Source of the DNA: Eutypa lata
Taxonomy: Eukaryota > Ascomycota > Sordariomycetes > Xylariales > Diatrypaceae
Length of the DNA: 64,000 nt
Assembly: GCA_022661535.1 (NCBI GenBank)
Contig: JAKULF010000011.1
Span: 620,001-684,000, forward strand
Reading direction: 5' to 3'
Each line of letters opens with the position of its first letter. Within the stretch, counting starts at the first letter, position 1. Positions 54,700-64,000 of the stretch are shown piece after piece. The position numbers and the translations under genes were made by a program. The notes under the pieces are model-generated. The model was not told the DNA's origin. It made no database searches and was given only the letters and a program-made list of their open reading frames with translations.

Positions 54700-55741
54700 T
54701 TATGCTGCGACCATCTCCATCATACTGCGAGGGATGCCACCTGTCTCGTTGTATTAGCTTTCTGTCATGTTTGTCTCTCAATTATTCTTTAGGAAGTTAA
54801 GACATACCGGCAAAGCCGCCGTGGGAACCGACGCCCTGAGCCTCAAGGGCGGGGAAGTTGCCTGATGAGCAAGTAACGGCGCAGACGCAAGAGCCATCTG
54901 AACCGACGGTGCCCTGGCCGGTCTCGAAGCTACCGGTGGCCTCGGCGCCGCCGGCGCTGGCGGTGGCAGATGCGGACTCAGCGGGGGCAGCGACGGACTC
55001 GGCAGGAGGAGCCACGGTACCGTTGCCACCATCACCACCGACGATGGCACTGGGAGCACCAGTACCCTTCTCCGCGATGGCGTTGGCCTGGAACTGGGCG
55101 TGGGTCTTCTCGGCCGTGGGGTTGATGGAGAAGACCATACCCTGACCGCAGTGGTTGCCGGTCTTGCAGTAGAACCAAAGCGGCTCGGCCGTCATGACTT
55201 GCATCGCGACCTGGGGCGGCGGGACGACGGTGTTGTTGGGGTTCGGCTGCGTGTCGGTGTCCATGCCGCCGTCGAGCGGGTCGCAGGGCGTGGTGAAGCC
55301 AGATTGGGTGGCGGTGTGCATCTGGCTCATGAATTGGAAGATGACCATGTCACCGACGGCAGCTTGGATCTCCTGAGGGGTGAAGACCAGGCCGGCATCA
55401 CCACCGACGACGATGGTGTGGGTGGCCTCGGCCGCCGCCTCGGTAGCAGTGGCGGCGACTTCAGTAACGGTCTGGGTCACGACGACTTGCTCGTGAACCG
55501 TGGTCGTCTGGGCAGCCTCTCCTCCGGGGTGCGCCCAGATAACGATGACTTGCGTCGCGCCCTCCGAGGAGAGACCACCGTGTATCCACGCCGCCTCATC
55601 ACCACCAACCTTCTCGAGAACATCGCCGCTAGACTCCCCACTCAGGTGGTGATCTCTCTTGGTGGGCGGGTAAACGTTGTTAATAGCCTTAGCGAACGCC
55701 ATGGGGGCGACGGCCATTGAAAGTGCTGCTGAGTACTTCAT
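54700..55741 (-). CDS. Secreted cupredoxin-like, Ala/Ser-rich protein
   Basis: Exons 55741-54808 and 54740-54700 (67-nt intron with GTATGT donor and GCTAATAC branch), 324 aa. A signal peptide covers about residues 1-18. A Thr/Val/Ala-rich linker follows (75-108), then a cupredoxin fold (about 110-210). The four type-1 copper ligands are present in order: H142 (QMHTATQSGF), C192, H197 and M202 (FYCKTGNHCGQGM). The rest is Ala/Ser/Glu/Gly-rich with a Cys pair (SCVCAVTC) and looks surface-exposed. The short last exon changes the end from GFAGMS to GFAGGIPRSMMEMVAA, a better match to relatives I know, so the spliced end is preferred. Such proteins are found in fungal cell walls and secretomes; whether it binds copper or transfers electrons is inference. 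Confidence 0.87.
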
Positions 55742-57823
55742 TTTGAACGGATGAAGAATTAACTTAGATGATATTAGGGGGTAAAATCGGGAAAATGAGA
55801 ATCCTCCTAGTTATCCTGATCTCGTCGAAACTGAGTATGTAAATGCCTTAAGAAGACCGTGTAATGAAAAACTGGCAATTGGAAGCTACTGAAATGGCGA
55901 GGCCCTGCTCGTGGTGTAGAATGAAATGAACGAGACGAGAATTAGGATAACGAAGGAATGAGTGTACCTGGACACGAAGCTTAATACTGAAGTGCGGGAT
56001 AGGAAGAAGAAACAAGAGATCCTCTCCTCGGCTTTTTAGGGAAGGGACATCACGACTTAAATCGAAAGTTGAGAGCGGTCCGCTTACTGGAGGGGGGGGG
56101 CCCCTCCCCGGCATCCTCGCCTCCTTAGATCAGGAGCTGGGGGAGCTGGTCTCGAAACATGACCAAGATCTTCCGCCCAGCGATCGTCAAGGGTCTTCTG
56201 CATCGGCGCCAGAACATCCCGTCATGGCCTAGTGCCCAAGAGGTAATGCTCGCGTTGCCATGGTAGACCCACGGGGGAACGATTGGAAGAGTCGGGGCAC
56301 GTCCATCTGAAGCAAGGGCATGGGGTTTAGGGTCAGGAGTCGGATGTGACAGCTTTGTCTCGGGTTGCGTTTTGGCATATCGCCTAGGGGTTAGAGCTTT
56401 GACCCTCCAAATTGACAGGGGGTTAGCGCATGGGTTGGGTATGCAGGTATGCAAGTGCTCCCCCCATAGTTACAGCCATTACAACCATATTCTTCTGCAC
56501 ATCATGTTGGTAATTGTCGATATAGTAAGATTTTATCGCAAATCTATCTATGCACATAATCCATTTCTGTTACATGGACTCTCTCTCCCGACGAACGCCC
56601 CCTTCAATAACAGTTTAAAGATGATGGCAACGTCGGCCGGAGTTACTATGTATGTATGTACTACAGAAATCGCGCACGTGGTCTGGGATGTCAAGACGTT
56701 AAGCTTCTCGAAGCTAGACCATATCTAGCGATGTTTTAAAACCCATTGAAACCTTAATTCACCCGTCCCCTTCCGTCTTAGCTTTCCCTATAACCATGAA
56801 ATAAGACCAGTACTACTGCAGGAACCATGAAGGATGGCTTGTCTTTGCGCCGGTATGGCCTACGACTTGAGCGACTACGTTCATAGCAAAATCTGTTAGT
56901 GATAGTACACTTGTCGCTAAGCAGGGATATTATCTGCGAAAACTTTCTTTTAGATGACGGCCAGAACACTATCCGTATAGGGGGTCCTGTCATGGTGGAG
57001 AGATGTCATTTAAGTAGATGCGCATTGGCGCCTGTTTAGTCCTTGACGTTTGCTTAGGTTGAGCCGCCCAGACTGCTTAGGCCGGGTGCCGTGCATATGG
57101 CATCCCTTATTAATATAATATAGTATACAGAGTTCAGACGAATATCGGTGAATGCTGACAAGCAGGTCATGATCAACATTCTTGGTATTATAGTAATTTG
57201 AATAAACGTTAATAACCATTACTACAGTGTGGTCATAGTTTCCTCGTGGCATAAGCCTCTATTGTCTTCGCAGTTGAAAATGTTTAAAGATTAAACCAAT
57301 CTTAAACGCTCAAGGCGCCGTATGGCCGTTTCAAGGCCATTTGAAGCGTCCCTTGTCATTCGTGCCATTACATCGGAAATGTTTCAAGCAGCGCTTGAGT
57401 TATAGATTGAAACAAATTCCTGGGCGGCCTCTTGATATTCAGAACATGTTGTTGGGCTGATTGCGTAGTAAAACTTGGCGTGGCTGGTATATCGTTTCGT
57501 CCTATAAACCAACTACCTACATACATGCAGGCTCTTAAAATCAGCAGATGATATTCATGAGAGGCTACAATTATCACGGTGAACACTCTTGGCTCTTATC
57601 TAGCCTACTAAGCCAATTACAACACTGAGATGTATATCATTCCGCTTCTAAGACTGATACGTGACCTGTCGCACTGTTTAACACTAAGAGATGGATGGGC
57701 ATCTGGGAAATCGTGGATGATGTAACAGGAGTTGTCGCAGATCTTACATGGGTGGCTCAACCGATTCCTATCCGGACCCTCAGCCTCACGGCTCTCACCA
57801 GCAAAACACAACCGATTCTTCAA
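55742..57823. other. Intergenic upstream of the cupredoxin-like gene
   Basis: About 2.1 kb. A G run followed by a C run (56090-56108) can form a hairpin. A 109-codon minus-strand frame (56454-56125) and shorter frames were examined; none has a recognisable domain or splice context. The right end is the 3' flank of the SMN gene. Confidence 0.6.
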
Positions 57824-58626
57824 TCATCTTTGCCCAGACTCTTCATTTCGTGGCGGTTCCCGCTGGCCCTCATAGTACCCAGTGTAGTACCCAGCGTAAT
57901 ACCAAGACATTAACAGCCTTTTGAGGCCCTCGTCGCGAACTGCATCCCAGTCAGTTACGTTTGGTTCCCCCCAGCCCAGCCTAGCTAGACAGATCTCTGT
58001 TTCCCCCATATCATCCATGTTTAATGAAAGGGAAAGGAAGAACTTACCCGTTCCAAGCAGCCCTGCCGGAACCGGCGCGGGACCTGGCATGGGCGAATGG
58101 CTGAGCCGGATACTTTGCGTGCCGTTCTCCATCCCCACGCCCTGTTATTACTTCATTAGTCTTTTGCCTAGGCCTATGATAGACGGCCTTTACTAATAGA
58201 AGGCTCTTGCTAAGATCAAGTGGGAAGGGATTCAGACTTACCATGTTCTGTTCTCTCTGGTCAGGGGAGTTTTTGACAGCATGGGAATCTTCCTGCTGGG
58301 GTAGAGGCTCTGGGTCTTCCTTGGCATCCGAACTCTTCCTGTCAGGATCTTCACGTCAGTAGTTGAAAGATAGCCGAGATCCGGAGGAGTCACTAGAGAA
58401 GACAAACTTTTCGTTGATGAGATCGTCGACGTTTCCTCCCTTGGTATGTATGCTATGGTATTTCTATCCGAACCGATTAATGGGCGAACACGTGCAAGCT
58501 TAGAAGTCATTCAATCCCAAGATGGATACATACCTTGTATTCCTCTAAAGCATCGTTCCAGGAATTCACCAGCGCGGAATCATCCCAGATCTCGTCATGT
58601 GTCAGGTTCTTCTCGTTTGCTGCCAT
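57824..58626 (-). CDS. smn1: Survival motor neuron (SMN) homologue
   Basis: Exons 58626-58534, 58463-58408, 58338-58242, 58141-58048, 57939-57824; introns 70, 69, 100 and 108 nt; 151 aa, close to fission yeast Smn1. The N-terminus has the Gemin2-binding segment DEIWDDSALVNSWNDALEEY (11-30). The C-terminus has the YG box LLMSWYYAGYYTGYYEG (122-138), the glycine-zipper oligomerisation helix. No Tudor domain is present, as in other fungal SMNs. The middle is acidic and Pro-rich. SMN with Gemin2 loads Sm proteins onto snRNAs. Intron 2 is the least certain: it uses a GTTTGT donor, but without it the frame meets TGA after SRLSFNY. Intron 4 is 108 nt and open in frame, so its retention would insert 36 residues just before the YG box. 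Divergent from the Nop15-like gene, 653 bases apart. Confidence 0.9.
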
Positions 58627-59279
58627 TTCGTGAAGGTCTGGTTAACACAGCAGGTTGGGAAAAGGGTTGGTTGTAAGTGGTTAAGCTTTGTCTTTTTGGA
58701 TTGAAAAGAGGATATCATTTTAGATAGGCAACCGCGACCGCTAAACATCAAAATCAAAACGTAAGGCAATTTATTTGTACCGAGACCAAGATTTACATGA
58801 TCCCACCAACCGTCTTAGTTTTATATCATCACATACATGTGTAACTTAGGTATTGATACTCAACATACTGAAGTTACCTAAATACATTCTATGTAGCAAC
58901 TGGTTTTCTGGAGCAGCGGAATTCTATGGCAACATACTTCTCAAAACATAAGTGTAATTAGAAAAGCTACCTTGAAGGAATTTGTATATAATAAACAAAT
59001 ATACAGGCAAGCCACTTATGACATTAAAATCGAAAGCTTCATCAACAATGTTCATAACTCCTGCTATGAAGTTAATTCTTGAGGTATGCACTTTTGAGGC
59101 GACAGGTAGGACAGGCCTAAGATAAGATAACTTAGAGCTATAGGTGGGGCCTCGCTCGCAGACCGATAAGGCCCAGAAAAAAGTTTCTGAAATCAATTGA
59201 TAACGTCTCGAAGTGTTAACTAGCAGTACGTATTCAGCATCTCGTCTCATACGAACCTAACAGAGTCAAATCATTCACA
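58627..59279. promoter_or_regulatory. Shared promoter interval of SMN and Nop15-like genes
   Basis: The two start codons are 653 bases apart and point away from each other. Sequence in between is AT-rich with no coding signal. Coordinate expression of the two ribonucleoprotein-assembly genes is plausible but unproven. Confidence 0.4.
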
Positions 59280-60862
59280 ATGGCGCCAATTACTAGAAAC
59301 AAGAAAGCCAAAGGTATAATGAGAGTCTTCAAACTCTATGTGGAATAATATCAATATATTATATGCATGCGCTTACACTTCTCACAGCGTCGAGCGATGC
59401 TCCTGCAAACCCGGTGTCTAAAGCCAAAGTTGCAACTCCTGCCACGAAGCGGAAAGGTTAGTAGTCAGCTAATATCTGTGGAATTCCTTATCTGACTATA
59501 TATATACCAGCTGTCGATGATGCGAGCCCGGTGTCATCGAAGAAACCTAAGGCCGTGAAGGAAACCCAAGTCAAACAGCCGACGATATCGAAGGACGGAC
59601 TATTACCGACAAAGAAGTCCAAGGATACCAAATCCACGAAGGCAAGCAAGGAAAAGAAGAACAAGCCGGAAGAAAACGTCGACGAAGACTCCGAGCCTCC
59701 TGTAGCCGATGACGACCACCCGTTCTCAGACGATGATGAAGATGATGAGGCGAAGGCTCTTGCAGAGATTGTTGATAGCGACAACGAAGATTCTGCAGCA
59801 GACGCTGGAGATAAATCTCTCTTCAAACCAGGCCAGGATGTAGGAGAGGTTCCTAAACCTTCGGAGGCATCTAAACAAGTTTCCAATGCATCGAACGGGG
59901 AGACGGGGGTTCTATATATCGGACACGTCCCACATGGTTTCTACGAGTACGAAATGTAAGTGACCTTTGGAGCTGATTTCAGGAACCCTGTTTCACAAGC
60001 CAGCTATCAGAGATCTGTTGACGTTTCATCTTCTGGACTCGCTATAACACTTTTGATTCTCACCCCAAGTTATCTATAGCGTGTGTTTACTAACTGCCAT
60101 TGCAGGAGACAATATTTCTCACAATTCGGAAAGATTCTTCGACTCCGTCTTTCGAGGAGCAAGCGTACCGGCGCTTCTAAACACTTCGCGTTCCTTGAGT
60201 TCGAGGATTCAGCCGTTGCAGAAGTGGTCCGGAAGACCATGGTATGTCATTCATTGCAAAAAAGATCGGAATGACAACTAACAACATCTAGGACAATTAC
60301 CTCCTATTCGGTCATATCCTCAAGTAAGTTGATCTGGTAGCCTTGGTTATTCTGCGACAAATCAGTGTCCCTGACGGCATAGTTTACACGAGTTTGCAAC
60401 ACTAGCTAATGACTAAACTCTAGGTGCAAGCTGATACCGCAGGCTCAGGTCCACGAAAACCTGTGGAAGGGTGCCAACAAGCGTTTCAAGAAAGTTCCTC
60501 GCAACAAGCTTGTGGGCAATGACTTGAAGAAGCCCTTGACCGAATCCGACTGGACTAAAAGAATCTCGAGAGAAGAGCAGAGACGCAGTTCGAGAGCGAA
60601 GAAGTTGTTGGACATGGGATACGAATTTGAGGCACCAAAGCTTAAGGAGGCCACCGAGGTGTCCAAAGACAATGCGGCACTCGAAGCAAGCGATGAAGCC
60701 CCCAAGGCTGTGGATGCGCTCCTAGCGAACATAGCGGCTGCTGAAGAAGCTGCCAATGGGGATCTTGTTGTCAAGGATTCTCCCGAGGACAGCAGGCAAG
60801 AGGGGCCTAAGTCAACTAACAAGAAGACTAAGAAGTCGAAAGCCAAGAAGGCCAAGGCTTAG
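59280..60862 (+). CDS. nop15: Nop15/NIFK-like nucleolar RNA-binding protein (60S biogenesis)
   Basis: Exons 59280-59313, 59388-59456, 59511-59955, 60106-60241, 60292-60323, 60424-60862; introns 74, 54, 150, 50 and 100 nt; 384 aa. The N-terminal 165 residues are Lys-rich then acidic ([16 protein letters not shown]). One RRM follows at about 168-245, with RNP2 VLYIGHVP and RNP1 KHFAFLEF. The family-specific continuation [13 protein letters not shown] and [19 protein letters not shown] comes after it, and the end is Lys-rich ([13 protein letters not shown]). This is the layout of yeast Nop15 and human NIFK, pre-60S factors needed for ITS2 processing in the nucleolus. The RRM is cut by three introns, and each join restores the motif ([31 protein letters not shown]). 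Confidence 0.93.
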
Positions 60863-62390
60863 GTGGTACATTTAGATTCCTGGAACGATTCATGATGACA
60901 ACCAATATTTCAAGCGGTCTACGCAGAGGTAAACGGTCATATACTTGCATGATACCACCCATAGCTAGAGGTAGAAATAACTATAGCGTTTAATTTTCAG
61001 ACCGATTTGATACCAAGCGATTCACGTATTTATGTATTATCTTCTTGTATGCACATAGCGAACCCACTGCACCCAAAGCGCAACAAAGGCGGGCAAACAG
61101 CAGGATTATAAAAGGCAGTAGTAATTTTGCTCTGCTTCAGTTGGAGTGTATGAACCAGCCAGTTTTTAACCACATGAAAAATGAGGGTACTAGGGCAGCT
61201 TCTAAATCACCTTGTGAGTGACATCCAGCGAAGGTAAAATATGTGAGGAAGAAAAGAGAGAAAAATTCGGAGTTAAAGCGGGCGTGAGGCTGGAAACTTT
61301 TTTATACGTCTGCAAAATTGTCATGTGATTGGTCAATCAGAACAACGAGTCCCGTTTATTTTCTTATCTCAAAAGCTCAGGTGGCTTATCAGAATATACG
61401 AAGTAAGTAGTTATCTAGGTATGTATGTAGGTACCTACCTGGTATAGGCATATATCATCTTAACACTCCAACTGTATACGAGATATAATATAATTAAGGG
61501 CCTGAGGGCTTTATGAGAAGTAACCGTTGATTTGTTGTCTTTATGCTTCATTGTAGTTCAACCCAGGTTTATCTAGTTATTGTCCAAAGCATAACTCTGG
61601 AGTTCTGCAACCGAGCTCGTATTCTGCTCCGAAATGTCTCATACGAGCAGTGCTACCATCAGGTTACCCGCCAGTATGACCTATCGGTTGAAGAAATCTA
61701 GCTTCAAGAGGCAAAGTAGTTAATCTGCGTATCTCCAAGCTATAATAGATGAGTATATGTGTAAAGTAGGCATGCATATATTAAAACTCGGGGATCAAGG
61801 GGCCAATGATAAACCCATTGATGGCTCCGGACACATTGAGTAGCCATTATCAAAGACGAGTTCAAATCACTAATTCGATTCGGGCGAATGTGGTATATCA
61901 AGTGTACCCCTTTGAGATGTACAGCATTGTTTCAAACAAACCGATGCAATATGTACCTAGGAGCAATACCTGAGCAAAGATAATAAATTACAACTTTTAC
62001 AAACTGGTTTCCCAGCTACGAAGCTGCGATTTAGTTAGACACGCAATATCCAGTCTAATATACTAATTTTAGCGGTTCCGGCCGGTCCAGAGTGCCCCGC
62101 CCAGGCAACTAAAGCCCGCCTGGCCGCTTCCTGCAGCTGACCAGCAGTAGGTACCTAATGTTAGTTACATCCAGGTCAAAGGATACGTGTGTGGAATCGA
62201 GACTTCGCGTAACGACATGTTAAGCAAGTTCAACGAATAACCAACCAATCGATGCCTCCTACCTATCTCTCTATACCTCCCCCCTGCATGACATTTAGCA
62301 TGTTCAATGTTGTCAAGACGATAACTCGTTAGACCCATTCGCTTTTTTGAAAACCTAGACGTGACGTGCCGTACGTCCCCGTTGTTCAAT
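60863..62390. other. Intergenic upstream of the golgin gene
   Basis: About 1.5 kb, AT-rich, with a GTATGTAGGTACCTACC palindromic stretch near 61420-61442. No open frame with recognisable content on either strand; the 94-codon minus frame 62449-62165 overlaps the golgin first exon and is not supported. Confidence 0.65.
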
Positions 62391-64000
62391 ATGAGTCCAC
62401 CAGAGCCAGTCCAGCAAGCCAATCCAGGTTCGTTCGTTCCTTCATTCACAGTTGAAGTTTGGATGCATAGAAGCCCATTGGTTGTTTATATAGAGAGGGT
62501 CGCTGACATTCGAGGTTTGAACTAGTTCCAAAGAAGAAGAACAATAAGAAAAAGAAGAGCGCAGCTGCCAAGAAAGCTGCCGAAGCAGAGGCACAGCCTT
62601 CGGATACAATACAGGATGGCGAGGATAAGGTAGAGGACGACGGGAACCAGTCCGATGGCCCAGATTCTCCCACAGTGGTATTTGAAATGCAACCTAGCGA
62701 GAGCAAGTAGACTATATCTAACCAAACCCGTAGGATACACACGAGAAGCCTGCAAATGGCCATGCCGTATCGCCAACGACGAATGGTCACCCTACCGAAG
62801 AGTCAAATCCCGTAGCGTCCGACGGTCAAGATATATCAGATACGAACGCTAGATTAGAGGCCATGTCACAAGAACGAGAAGCCCTACGAGCAGAGGTGGA
62901 GCAACTACGGAAGCAGCTCGAGAGCATACAGGAAACCCACTCGCAAGAGACGGCACAACTCAAGTCGGATCTGGAAGAGAGCGAGGCCGCCAAGGAGCAG
63001 GCCCAAGAGCAGTACGAGACCTTGCTCGAGAGGGTAGAGAAGATCAAGGAGACAGTCGGCAACAGGCTAGCGAGAGGGAAGGAAGAGCTAGAAGAAGCAA
63101 AGGAACGCATCGAAGAGCTCGAAAGCCAGAGCGAGGAGTTCCAAAAGGGCGCGCAGAACTACGAGACCGAGATCGAGGGGCTCAAGACCGAGCTGCAAGA
63201 CGCCACGAGGGAGCTCTCGAGCCTGCGGAGCCGGAACCACCTGTCGCAGCACAACTCGCTGAAGGAGAAGGAGGACATGACGCGGCAGATGCAGCACCTG
63301 CGGGAGGAGGCGGAGGCGGCCAAGGACGCCATGGGCGACTGGGAGGTGCTGGCGATGGAGGAGCGGTCGATCCGCGAGAGCCTGGCGGAGAAGGCCGGGG
63401 CGCTCGAGGAGCAGGCGGCGGGCTTGCGGGAGAGCTACGAGCGCGCGGCCGCGGAGCGCGACGCCCAGGCCCAGGCCGTCGACGCCCTGCAGCGCGCCCT
63501 GCAGGAGATCCAGGAGGCACGGCGCCGCGAGCTGCGCGAGACGGTCGAGACGGCCGAGGAGCAGCTGCAGGCCCTGAAGCGGCTCGTGGCCGAGGCGGAC
63601 GCGCGCGCCCAGGCCGCCGAGGCCGCCCGCGGCGCCCTGCAGGCCGAGCTCGACCGCACCGCCCCCTTCGAGCGCGAGGTCAAGGAGAAGAACCTGCTCA
63701 TCGGCAAGCTGAGGCACGAGGCCATCGTCCTCAACGACCACCTCACCAAGGCGCTGAGGTACCTCAAGAAGACGAAGCCGGAGGATAGCATTGATAGGTG
63801 GGTTTCTTGTTTTCTTGCTGTTGTTGTTGTTGCTGCTTCTCTACCCTCTACATCTATCTACCTACCTACACACACCTAGCTCCCCAAAGCAACTGCCGCT
63901 CCCTCACTGCTATGCATTTTTGTCCTCTTTCATTTACCAAGACTTAATTAAGCCTACTTAACTAACACGTACCAAAAATAAATTAGGCAAATCGTGACGA
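62391..64000 (+). CDS. rud3: Rud3/GMAP210-like golgin with GRAB domain (3' end beyond the window)
   Basis: Exons 62391-62427, 62526-62677, 62734-63797 and 63987 onward, cut at 64000; introns 98, 56 and 189 nt. The N-terminus is short, then Lys-rich (VPKKKNNKKKKSAA), then acidic and Ser/Asn-rich. A long uninterrupted coiled coil runs over about residues 107-375, rich in Glu, Ala, Arg and Gln. It is followed by EKNLLIGKLRHEAIVLNDHL and TKALRYLKK, the first half of the GRIP-related Arf-binding (GRAB) domain. The last 14 bases continue R|QIVT, as expected for that domain. Rud3 tethers vesicles at the cis-Golgi and is recruited by Arf1. The first half of the coding region is near local base composition, while 63180-63760 is much richer in GC. 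Confidence 0.88.

Overview
This is a piece of a filamentous ascomycete genome (Pezizomycotina, most likely a Sordariomycete). The genes carry short GT..AG introns, mostly 50-200 nt with CTRAY-type branch points. Intergenic DNA is long, AT-rich and full of TACCTACC / GTATGTAT tetranucleotide tracts. The recognisable proteins are typical fungal core genes. No bacterial operons, rRNA or tRNA genes, CRISPR arrays, intact transposons or secondary-metabolite backbone genes are visible. All gene models come from reading the sequence: splice sites were chosen so that frame and known protein motifs continue across junctions. In every model except the frameshifted Rds1 gene and the cut-off edge genes, the exon lengths sum to a whole number of codons.

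Layout. 1-107: possible last exon of a + strand gene cut by the left edge. 590-2162 (-): Stc1-domain protein (RNAi to heterochromatin link). 2.2-10.9 kb: gene-poor, ending in a long pyrimidine-rich leader. 10875-13318 (+): Ime2/MAK-type kinase. 15036-16247 (-): Rds1-type ferritin-like secreted protein with a one-base frameshift. 19855-21567 (-): PA-TM-RING ubiquitin ligase. 24820-25712 (-): tubulin cofactor B. 25.7-33.5 kb: second gene-poor stretch with dense microsatellites. 33488-35491 (+): tandem Myb/SANT protein with poly-Q/H/P tracts and a GTG where the start ATG is expected. 37182-38114 (-): Trm9 tRNA methyltransferase. 40327-41670 (-): Gfo/Idh/MocA dehydrogenase, divergent from an aldo/keto reductase at 42707-44810 (+). 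46037-48529 (-): Pcf11. 50052-50939 (-): four-TM protein. 53156-53546 (+): SERF-like small protein. 54700-55741 (-): secreted cupredoxin-like serine-rich protein. 57824-58626 (-): SMN homologue, divergent from Nop15/NIFK-like RRM protein at 59280-60862 (+). 62391-64000 (+): Rud3-like golgin, running off the right edge.

How they fit together. These are mostly independent housekeeping genes. Five act in RNA biology: Stc1 (silencing), Trm9 (wobble uridine modification), Pcf11 (mRNA 3' ends), SMN (snRNP assembly) and Nop15 (60S biogenesis). I see no evidence that they form one system. I did not find a clear undescribed multi-gene system. The most checkable oddities are the Rds1 frameshift, the GTG start of the Myb gene, the frame-preserving intron just before the SMN YG box, two Ded1/DDX3-like PPHLRG motifs in the Stc1 protein, and an aldo/keto reductase nearly doubled in size by low-complexity insertions.
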